Part shown: positions 35,401-41,345 of the stretch, one piece after another
Numbering within the stretch: position 1 is the stretch's first letter
How the letters are laid out: the number at the start of each line of letters is the position of its first letter
NCBI GenBank assembly: GCA_003225365.1
Contig: QHZN01000113.1
Span: forward strand, 1 to 49,408
Source: Acidobacteriota bacterium
GTDB lineage: Bacteria > Acidobacteriota > Terriglobia > UBA7540
Length of the DNA stretch: 49,408 nucleotides
Reading direction: 5' to 3'
Translations under genes and position numbers: made by a program
The notes under the pieces: generated by a model
Database searches by the model: none
Seen by the model: only the letters and a program-made list of their open reading frames with translations
Told to the model about the DNA's origin: nothing

Positions 35401-35848
35401 GCAGCAGGCTGATGCGACGATTCTCGATTTCGTCGCCGAGCGCGGGAGAAGCGCCCTCGACGAGCGGGGGCGGAGCTTCGACGACCTCAACGGAAGGCGG
35501 GCCAAGCGTTATATCCAGGCGGCGATCCTCCCCCACTTCGAGATCAAGGCCTCGAAAGAGAACCCCCCCGAATCCCTTGGCGAGAAACTCCAGCTCATAT
35601 CGACCAGCCGCGAGAAACGGAAGTTCGAAAAGGCCCTCGCGATCGGTCTCCATCCGCCGCTCCCAGCCCGTTGCGGGATGCCGCAGAATGACTGTGGCTC
35701 GGGCCACTGGAGCTCCCGTCGAGTCATGGACGCGGCCCTCAAAGCTCCCCGTGGACGCTTGGCCCACCAGGCGCGGCGGCGCGGCGAACAAAAGCGCCAT
35801 GCCGATCACGGGTACAGCCAACGCGAGCGCGAAGCGGCGCCGAATCAT
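32471..35848 (-). CDS. TonB-dependent receptor, Oar-like, under an FMN riboswitch
   Basis: A 1125-residue outer-membrane protein. From the ATG at 35848 (TAAGG 7 bp upstream) come a signal peptide (FALALAVPVIGMALLFAA), a carboxypeptidase-regulatory-like domain (GSFEGRVHDSTGAPVARATV, GLFELPFLAAGRYEL), a plug domain (RRISLLPLDGRQFSQLAL, SVNGQRSERNNFALDGV) and a long beta-barrel finishing with an aromatic residue (FALRLAW). It resembles the large Oar/CirA-type receptors of Acidobacteria, usually thought to import glycans or metal complexes. Here the leader carries an FMN riboswitch, so a flavin or flavin-linked substrate is a fair inference. No TonB/ExbBD genes are in the window. Confidence 0.9.
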   Translation of the reverse strand: MIRRRFALALAVPVIGMALLFAAPPRLVGQASTGSFEGRVHDSTGAPVARATVILRHPATGWERRMETDREGLFELPFLAAGRYELEFLAKGFGGVLFRGLDLEVGEDRRLDITLGPPSVEVVEAPPPLVEGASPALGDEIENRRISLLPLDGRQFSQLALIAAGTVPPYPNGATQQFNTAAMGLGFSVNGQRSERNNFALDGVTLMEPFAYSLAANPSLDSIQEFRILENSYSPDQGLTSGAQVSIVSRSGSNQFSGTAYEYFRNSALDAKNFFDLASRPIPPFRQNQFGASLGGPLARDRTFLFANYEGLRFHQSKTNTTLLPSDALRQGDFSDINPLTGLPFPTIVNPATGQPYQGNKIPQQEFSPLSRAILGLLPEPNLPNAPLGANNNVNVALDRVTTDQFLVRLDHHWTQDTEVFVRALVYNSRQLFPFVSNSFAQNTSAPPGFGTNHNDKGRNLALGITSALSPSLVNDFRLGYSFFRGTKEAENIHSGFLESLGIARAPGATNNGIPAINVPGFADMGDSDIFQPQIRKNHTFQITDNVASIHGRHTLKFGGDYRRLRLFYLVEDFGQGVFSFSGDPVTGAGSASGNAFADFLLGRPFLSFAQAGNSGGNDRLNYAGFYASDQFRATRRLTLDYGLREEFNSPPVNADGRASILDPSKAKRFIVRNDLGQASGLLSNPLVRQLQTLYGLEFITSEQAGLPASLIRPDWAGWAPRVGFGYALSGDGKTSLRGGLGVFNSLGELDYAAETRLSPPLTEFLFGLDLCRFYGPGACGQAFAPPTLTYSLAYQLGNMPPDAISSPPNIRNGYVYEWSLSVERELAPNTVFSASYTGSDGHKLPRRALQNQGIPNLPDVRRGNHPQPGSNQFTRATDVNSNYNALILRVERRYSGGLSFIAAYTRGKSIDDASGLQGTNQPQDNYNMKAERGLSDFDIRHRFVLSSTWSLPFGPTRRWATAGVPSRVFGGWQMSGIWTAQTGQPMTAILQTALSGTDSNGTDRPNLIANPKIPAGERDPKRWFNTAALVPPPTYSDALGPFSIPGNEGRNVIEGAGLADWDLSLERPFRLSEKTHLVFRSDFFNLTNHPNFGRPGLIVGTSNFGRISSAENSRQIQFALRLAW

Positions 35849-36157
35849 GGATCGCCTTACCATGAGCATGATGTATTCGGGGAGGGGGGAAGAACAGGCA
35901 GGAACCAGCGGAACGGGAATCCAGTCGCCCGCAGAAGTTCGAGTCCGGGTTCCGACCCGTAGAAGTCTTTCTCCTGCGCGAGGAAAAAGCGCCTCGGGTT
36001 TGGAGTCCCGGCCTCGGTCTCGTGGCTCGCACGCTCTCTGCGCGGGCGCGGCAAAACCCCTGCCTCGCCGAGCGCAGTTCTCAAAGGGATAGATGCACCG
36101 TCAATCCAACCCTCCGAGGGGCGGCGCGCGCCGACTCGCCGTTCTATGATTTGCCCT
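35849..36157 (-). promoter_or_regulatory. Leader between FMN riboswitch and receptor start
   Basis: About 300 nt of untranslated leader on the minus strand, with no supported gene. Just after the riboswitch lies a GC-rich inverted region (GGCGAGTCGGCG, GCGCGCGCCG and CCCTCGGAGGG) that could be the expression platform. No T-run typical of an intrinsic terminator follows, and the receptor start is far away, so the control mechanism is unclear. Confidence 0.4.
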
Positions 36158-36385
36158 GACCTTCTCCCATTCGGACTTTACCGCCGGCCCCGGAATTTCA
36201 CCGGATCGTGGAAGAACAGTGGCGAGTGGCAAGTGGTCAGTGACAAGCTATAAATCCAAGCGGGCAGTTGCTTCTCCCGCTTGTCACTTGTCACTCATCA
36301 CTTGCCACTGCCATCTTCCTCGCGGGCTTTACCGCCGATCGGGAATTGGAAAGCGCCAGGCTTCCCTCACCCTGCCCCGAAGGTC
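36158..36385 (-). promoter_or_regulatory. FMN riboswitch (RFN element)
   Basis: Reading the minus strand from 36385, P1 GACCTTC is followed by CGGGGCAGGGTG, AATTCCCGATCGGCGGTAAA and GCCCGCGAGG; after a long arm come GATCCGGTGAAATTCCGG, GGCCGGCGGTAAAGTCCG, AATGGGAGAAGGTC, whose GAAGGTC closes P1 perfectly (7 bp). These are the hallmarks of the RFN element, which binds FMN. Two departures: a 20-nt insert in the P2 loop at 36348-36367 that can itself pair (GGGAA/TTTCC), and a ~95-nt palindrome in the variable arm at 36217-36312, set between pairing GGAAGA/TCTTCC. It is 310 nt upstream of the TonB receptor. Confidence 0.92.
36217..36312. repeat. AGTGG-family palindrome inside the riboswitch (copy 2)
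   Basis: Plus-strand left arm CAGTGGCGAGTGGCAAGTGG and right arm with CTTGTCACTTGTCACTC and CACTTGCCACTGCC form an imperfect long hairpin. Related words occur at 9923-9998 and 42959-43088. Here the element occupies the variable arm of the FMN riboswitch. Confidence 0.75.
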
Positions 36386-36405
36386 ACAAACAATTGTCGC
36401 GGAGG

Positions 36406-36435
36406 AGTCTAACACGCGGCCCCCTTTCGGCTCAA
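36406..36435 (-). promoter_or_regulatory. Candidate sigma-70 promoter for the riboswitch transcript
   Basis: On the minus strand TTGAGC (36435-36430), an 18-base spacer and TAGACT (36411-36406). Each hexamer matches consensus at about four of six. Transcription would start about 10-15 bases before P1 of the riboswitch. Confidence 0.4.
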
Positions 36436-36484
36436 GAGCAACAGTCGCGACGAAAAAGATGAAAACGGAAGTTCGCCGGGCCCT

Positions 36485-36490
36485 TATAAT
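36485..36490 (+). promoter_or_regulatory. Perfect -10 box for the EamA transporter gene
   Basis: TATAAT lies 33 bp before the ATG at 36524, giving a leader of roughly 27 nt. No good -35 hexamer is apparent at 16-18 bp spacing. Confidence 0.45.
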
Positions 36491-36523
36491 CCCAGCGCAC
36501 TCGAACATGCAGGGAACAAAAGG

Positions 36524-37474
36524 ATGGGTGGCTTGGATACGGAAGACAAACATAGGGTCGGCGAGCTGTGGGCGTTGGGGATGGTTCTCGGGTACGCGGC
36601 TGCGAACCTTTTCGACCGTTTGGCAGTCGCGAACCGCGACCCCGAGATTTCGCTAGTCGGACCGTTGCTGCGCGGATTGCCTAGCTTGATCTTGGGAATC
36701 GTGTTGGTTTGGAAGAACGGCACCTTCAGCCAACTCCGTCGAGCCTCCGCCGGCTACATCGGTCGCCGAGCAATCCTGCCTTTCGTTTGGGCGGGTCTGG
36801 CCTCGACCGCCGGCCTGTTCGCGTATTACTTCGCGTTGCGAATGGGTGGCGTAATTGTCACCATTCCGGTCCTCGAAACCTACGTAATCTGGGGGGTGCT
36901 GTTCGCCAGGCTGTACCTTGGGGAGCGCATTACTCGCCCTGCCTTTGCGGGCTTCGGAGTGCTCTTGACGGGCCTCGTCGCGCTTTCGTTCGGGGAACTC
37001 CAGGTCCAGGCTCTTTCTCCGCAATGGGTTTGGGCAATCCCGCTTTCAGGCTTTGCCGCACTAACCTACGGGATTTCCGGGGTGTTTTGGCGCGATGGAC
37101 AACTGCGTGGCGCGCACCAGTCCACGGCTATTCTGCTGCAATTCGTCACCAGCATGGCCGTCGCCCTCGCCGTCCCGTTGTTCGCAAATTTCTCCTTCCT
37201 CGCCCGAATATCCTCGCGCGACGCTCTGACACTGTTAGTAAGTGGAATTCTTTCCGGGGTGGTGGGAATCTATTGCATGTTTACCGCCCTGCGAAGAATG
37301 TCGGTGGCCCGCGTGTTCGCTTTTTCCGGCTTAACGCCCCTGCTGGCGACACTGGGTGCGCATTTCCTTTTGAATGAATTTCTCAACCCCCTCATCCTCG
37401 GCGGCATTGTCGCGATCTCAGTCGGGGTCACGCTAACCCAAGTCTTTCGACCGAGCGAAGAGCGGCAGGCGTGA
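36524..37474 (+). CDS. EamA/DMT family permease
   Basis: A 316-residue inner-membrane transporter with about ten hydrophobic helices arranged as two EamA repeats. The first half includes LWALGMVLGYAAANLFDRLA and PVLETYVIWGVLFARLYLGERI, the latter being the standard end-of-repeat motif. The second half includes VFAFSGLTPLLATLGAHFLL, again ending in LLNEFLNPLILGGIVAISVG. DMT members move amino acids, nucleosides, metabolites, or in the RibN case riboflavin. Substrate is not readable from sequence; divergence from the riboswitch-controlled receptor suggests but does not prove a flavin link. Confidence 0.85.
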   Translation: MGGLDTEDKHRVGELWALGMVLGYAAANLFDRLAVANRDPEISLVGPLLRGLPSLILGIVLVWKNGTFSQLRRASAGYIGRRAILPFVWAGLASTAGLFAYYFALRMGGVIVTIPVLETYVIWGVLFARLYLGERITRPAFAGFGVLLTGLVALSFGELQVQALSPQWVWAIPLSGFAALTYGISGVFWRDGQLRGAHQSTAILLQFVTSMAVALAVPLFANFSFLARISSRDALTLLVSGILSGVVGIYCMFTALRRMSVARVFAFSGLTPLLATLGAHFLLNEFLNPLILGGIVAISVGVTLTQVFRPSEERQA

Positions 37475-37766
37475 CGATTTTGGAGCCTCGGAGACCTTGT
37501 GGCACTATGGGAGAGCGAAGAGCGAAGTGCGGAAAGAGCGGCGTAGTTAAGGTGCCGACCTAATGACAGGACATTCAAAAATGAAACCTACCGGATCAAG
37601 GAATCCCTTTTCAAAACGCTCAATCCATTCAAGGGATGCTTCGCGGAGTTTACCCTGAGCGCGGAATAAAAGGGATTCTTCGCTCCGCTCAGAATGACAA
37701 GCGAAGAGCCTGCCCTGAGTAGAGCGAAGGGGCTCAGCATGACAAAGCGCGTGCTTCAACAACCTT
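37475..37766. other. Intergenic stretch between convergent genes with repeat S copy 2
   Basis: No gene. Most of it is repeat S in reverse orientation (37632-37764). It directly precedes the TAA of the APC permease gene. Confidence 0.5.
37632..37764 (-). repeat. Dispersed repeat S, copy 2 (inverted)
   Basis: Reverse complement of 25329-25460: GGGATGCTTCGCGGAGTTTA, GACAAGCGAAGAGCCTGCC, AGTAGAGCGAAGGGGCTCAG and a final TTCAACAACCT. The two copies are inverted with respect to each other, 12 kb apart. Confidence 0.8.
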
Positions 37767-40034
37767 TTAAAGGTGGGGTTCGCGCCGGTCTTTTATAGCG
37801 AGCAAGTGCTGGCGCAGGCGGGTCATCACCTCTTCGCGCTTCCCGTCACTATTCGCGAGCTCCTCCTGGAGCTTGTCGAGCGCGAAATGGACGATGTCAT
37901 GGTGGTGCAGCTCTTCGGGGGCTAGTTCTGTGCTGCAATCGAGCCAAATGCTGTGGAGCAGGTCAATCTCTTTTCGAGTCAGGTGCGGCGCGTGCGGGCC
38001 CAAGTAAGAGACGAACTCTTGCCCCGTTGCGGTATAGATCTCGAGGGTCAAGGCCGGGCGCGGCGGTTCGAGGTGCTCCCAGGCTAGCCCGACGCGGCGG
38101 GCCTCCTCGGCAACCGACATTTTGGAGGAAGTCCCCAAGACTATCGTGGAAGATTCCAGGCCCTGGGTTACTCGAAGGGTGCCGTCGAAGACGTCGTTCG
38201 CCGCCACCAGGCAGAGGTGGATCGTCTTCCCTTCCTTTTCTGCCAGGCTCAACGCTCTTGTGAAAAGCTCCTGCTCCTTCAAGCTGAAAAGCTGCTCCGG
38301 CACGAGCTCGTGCTCGCCGGAGCCGGCTCGGAGCAATAGTCGAATGTGGAGCACCACTACGTCCTGCTTTTCCGGGTCCACACGCTTGAGTACGGAGATC
38401 AAATTGTAAAGCGTGTTGTAGTCGCGGACGAGCACCAGGATGTTGCCCGATCGGCAGCCCACGCTTTCCGGCGTCAATTCCGCGCCGGGTGCGAGGTGGA
38501 ATTGGTCGAGCTCGCCGTGTGAGGTACCTCGCCGGGCCGTGGTCCTTTCCGAAACCGTGAAAATCGCGAAAAAGATGAGCGTGAATGCCACGCCCGAGAC
38601 CGTGGCCACCTGCTTGGTGAACAGGTTTATGGCGGCCGTAGCGAACAGCGTCACGGTAATGAGCCCTAGCCCCACGGGTATTTCCAACCGGCCGAGTTTT
38701 ACATTCAGTGGAACGCGGAACTCGCGGGGCCCCGCCTCTGTATAGCGCAAGACCAGCACGGCCAGGCCTTTCATGGCAAAACTCCACATAACCCCGAAGG
38801 CGTAGGCGGCACCGAGCATGATGACATTTCCGCGGCTCAGCAGGATGGTGAGAATTTGAAGGCCTACCACCAAATTGATGATCCGATAAGATGTGCCGAA
38901 ACGGGGGTGAGGACGTCGAAACCAATCTGTGAGAACGCCGTCTTCGGAAACGCGATTCAAGACACCGTTCGAGCCCACAATGGCTGTGTTGACGGCGCCG
39001 GCAAGGATCATAATTCCGACCACGACGACGAAAGCATGGAAGAGCAGTTTCAAGCTGGTTGGCCCGACAACATTCATCGCCAAGCCGCTGATGAGATTGT
39101 TTTTGAAGCTCATTCGAACGTCGTCGGGAATAATGGCGAAGGCGAAAAAGGAAACCAGGGAGGTGAAGACGAGACTGTAAATGAAGATAATCACCCCGGT
39201 CTTTTTGAGATTTGGCAACTTGGGGTGCGCCATTTCTCGGTAGACCTGCGCGAGCGTTTCAAGCCCGCTCATAGCCAGCACGGAATGGCCGAACGCCACC
39301 AGGATTCCGATGACTCCGATAGTCTGCGGCAGACGGTTGGTGCGGAACCAGCCCAGCGCATCGTTTGAGAAGTGAAGGTTACGGGGTTCCGGAAGCGGAG
39401 GCAGGTGCCCCCCACGCATCAAGAGCGTATAGCCGCACCACGCGATCATTAAAACGACCATGACCGAGGTGAACTTCATGATAAGGGCCGCTTTTTCGCT
39501 GGATTCCACGATGCCCTTGGTATTCAGCCACCAAAAATAAAGCGTCACGCCGATGGCGAAAACCATCGCGACACTATCGGTGCGGAAAGTGAAGTCCACG
39601 TGTATGTACTGGGCGATGTCGTTCAAGAACCCCGCCAGATATTGGCCGGCCGAAACGCCGCTGATGGGCCCGGTCAGGACGTAGTCGAACATCAGCGCGG
39701 AAACGCTGAACTTGGCGAGCGTCGAACCCATCGCCTCTTTAACTACGCGGTAGACGCCCCCGCGCACGAACATACTGCAGCTTTCGATGTACATCTGACA
39801 CACCGCGTAGGCGAATAACATCACCGCGAGGATGAACCACGGGGCGGACTTGCCGATGGCGTCCTCGGCGATGCCGCCCGCATAGAAAGCGGAGGATGCC
39901 AGGTCGTTGAGAACAATCGCCGCCGCCCGCCAAAAAGAGATGAACGTCAACATGGCGGTGGTCGCCACCATGACGCGAGGGAGGGCAGAAGCGCGCTGCT
40001 CGGCGTTGGGTGTTTCGGGTGGGCTCTTACCCAT
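37767..40034 (-). CDS. APC family permease with C-terminal USP-like domain
   Basis: A 755-residue protein. Residues about 20-500 form a 12-helix amino acid-polyamine-organocation transporter (RVMVATTAMLTFISFWRAAA, DYVLTGPISGVSAGQYLAGF, FGHSVLAMSGLETLAQVYRE). The rest is a cytoplasmic domain like universal stress proteins: NILVLVRDYNTLYNLISVLK, DVVVLHIRLLL and SSTIVLGTSSKMS, a nucleotide-binding-like end. Such fusions occur in APC transporters regulated by nucleotides. Substrate unknown. The start ATG 40034 has no strong ribosome site. Confidence 0.88.
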   Translation of the reverse strand: MGKSPPETPNAEQRASALPRVMVATTAMLTFISFWRAAAIVLNDLASSAFYAGGIAEDAIGKSAPWFILAVMLFAYAVCQMYIESCSMFVRGGVYRVVKEAMGSTLAKFSVSALMFDYVLTGPISGVSAGQYLAGFLNDIAQYIHVDFTFRTDSVAMVFAIGVTLYFWWLNTKGIVESSEKAALIMKFTSVMVVLMIAWCGYTLLMRGGHLPPLPEPRNLHFSNDALGWFRTNRLPQTIGVIGILVAFGHSVLAMSGLETLAQVYREMAHPKLPNLKKTGVIIFIYSLVFTSLVSFFAFAIIPDDVRMSFKNNLISGLAMNVVGPTSLKLLFHAFVVVVGIMILAGAVNTAIVGSNGVLNRVSEDGVLTDWFRRPHPRFGTSYRIINLVVGLQILTILLSRGNVIMLGAAYAFGVMWSFAMKGLAVLVLRYTEAGPREFRVPLNVKLGRLEIPVGLGLITVTLFATAAINLFTKQVATVSGVAFTLIFFAIFTVSERTTARRGTSHGELDQFHLAPGAELTPESVGCRSGNILVLVRDYNTLYNLISVLKRVDPEKQDVVVLHIRLLLRAGSGEHELVPEQLFSLKEQELFTRALSLAEKEGKTIHLCLVAANDVFDGTLRVTQGLESSTIVLGTSSKMSVAEEARRVGLAWEHLEPPRPALTLEIYTATGQEFVSYLGPHAPHLTRKEIDLLHSIWLDCSTELAPEELHHHDIVHFALDKLQEELANSDGKREEVMTRLRQHLLAIKDRREPHL

Positions 40035-40296
40035 AGGTTCGGACGCCTGAGATTATATTACGCGCGGACGAAATTTCTAGCAGGAAATTCACGAGCGCCT
40101 TTTGGGGCCGGGGGCGGCGAGTGGCGCTCCAATACGTGCTGCCGGTCGGGAGGTGCACCCGTCCGCGCGCAAAATGCCGTTTGTCGGCGGGGCGCGACGA
40201 GCGCTAATATGGCATGCTGAAGCGCAGAGCTGCGCTCTGCGCCCCAGCGACAACTGATAGCTGAAAGCTGACAACTCATACCCATTGGAGGCGCCC
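40035..40296. other. Divergent intergenic region with hairpin
   Basis: No gene. A perfect hairpin gcgcagagc-tgc-gctctgcgc lies at 40222-40242, followed by CTGATAGCTGAAAGCTGA, a tag that also flanks the element at 41221-41345. GGAGG about 6 bp before 40297 is the ribosome site of the next gene. Confidence 0.6.
40222..40242. repeat. Perfect 9-bp-arm hairpin of the AGCGC family
   Basis: Arms gcgcagagc and gctctgcgc with loop tgc. It shares the AGCGCAG/CTGCGC core and an AGCTGAAAGCTG neighbour with the element at 41232-41317. Confidence 0.7.
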
Positions 40297-41184
40297 ATGC
40301 AATCAAAAACCCGCGTGTGTGTGACAATTTTCGTGGCAGCCCTGACGGCGCTGTGGCCTTGGACAGCCACCGGCCAAGAGGGGCGGCAGAAAAAAGTCTT
40401 CATGATTACGGACATGGAAGGCGTGGACGGCATTTTTGACAGCGAGCTACAGTGCGTGCCATACAAAAGCCCGCGCTACGCCGAATCTCAGAAGCTGCTG
40501 ACCGACGAGGTGAACGCCGCCGTGGAGGGGCTCCTCGCCGGCGGCGCGACGGACGTGGTGGTTTGGGACGGGCACGATTCCAGCCGCAATCTGTCCGTGC
40601 TCGACATTCACCCCAAAGCGCTGCTGCTTGTGGGGGAGCCCGTCTCACCGACCCTCGAGCTCGACCGCTCCTACAGCGCCGTGATCTTCGTCGGTCAGCA
40701 CGCCATGGCAGGGGCCGACAAAGCGATTTTGAGCCACTCGTACAGTTCCGAGGGGATTCAGAACATCTGGGTCAATGGGAAACTGGTGAGCGAAATTGGC
40801 GCGCGCACCATGCTTTCTGGATTCTTCGATATTCCGGTCATCATGCTGGCGGGCGACACCGCCGCCTGCGCGGAGCTACGCGCGCTGGTCTCCGGAGCCG
40901 AATGCGCCGAGGTGAAATCGGGCGTCAGTCGAACGGCCGGGTTTATGCTGCCTCATGCTGCGGCGCTGGCGTTGATTCGAGAAAAGACGGAGCGAGCCAT
41001 GAAGCGCCTGGCTGAAATCAAGCCTTACAAGCTCTCTGGTCCCGTGGAAGTGAAAGTGGAACTCACGCCGCACGGCACCGAAAACTTTGTGCCTCGCGAA
41101 GGCGTTGAGCAAGTGAACGACCGCACGTGGGCTTTCCGCGGGAAGGACATCGTGGACGCGTGGCTGAAGTATTCTTCGTTTTGA
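40297..41184 (+). CDS. M55 family D-aminopeptidase (DppA-like), secreted
   Basis: A 295-residue zinc peptidase. The ATG at 40297, with GGAGG upstream, gives an export signal (VTIFVAALTALWPWTATG). Motifs of DppA-type enzymes: KVFMITDMEGVDGI (Asp and Glu zinc ligands), VVWDGHDSSRNL, and GQHAMAGADKAILSHSYSS with catalytic and zinc histidines. D-aminopeptidases release D-amino acids from peptides, so a role in peptidoglycan peptide recycling is likely. Unusual is the apparent export; typical DppA is cytoplasmic. Neighbouring APC permease (divergent) could import released amino acids. Confidence 0.9.
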   Translation: MQSKTRVCVTIFVAALTALWPWTATGQEGRQKKVFMITDMEGVDGIFDSELQCVPYKSPRYAESQKLLTDEVNAAVEGLLAGGATDVVVWDGHDSSRNLSVLDIHPKALLLVGEPVSPTLELDRSYSAVIFVGQHAMAGADKAILSHSYSSEGIQNIWVNGKLVSEIGARTMLSGFFDIPVIMLAGDTAACAELRALVSGAECAEVKSGVSRTAGFMLPHAAALALIREKTERAMKRLAEIKPYKLSGPVEVKVELTPHGTENFVPREGVEQVNDRTWAFRGKDIVDAWLKYSSF

Positions 41185-41231
41185 GAGGGAGGGGAAAGGA
41201 AGAAAGTGATGAAGGGTAAAGGCTGAAAGCT

Positions 41232-41317
41232 GGTAGCGCGGAGTTGTCCTTCAACTCCGCGGCTCTTCGGCTGAGGAATGAAAGAGCCGCAGACTTACAA
41301 AACAAGTCTGCGCTACC
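41232..41317. repeat. Three-arm cloverleaf-like repeat
   Basis: Outer arms ggtagcgc (41232-41239) and gcgctacc (41310-41317) enclose three consecutive hairpins: gcggagttg/caactccgc (41238-41260), ggctctt/aagagcc (41261-41288) and gcagactt/aagtctgc (41289-41311). It is flanked by GGCTGAAAGCTGG and GATGGCTGATAGCT. It sits between two convergent genes, 48 bp after M55. Confidence 0.85.
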
Positions 41318-41345
41318 CCCTGAAAACTGATGGCTGATAGCTTCT

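Noticed and set aside
35739-36084. Short minus-strand frames between riboswitch and receptor as a leader gene
   Set aside because: Composition is typical of GC-rich noncoding DNA, without ribosome site or hydrophobic/peptide features; treated as untranslated leader.
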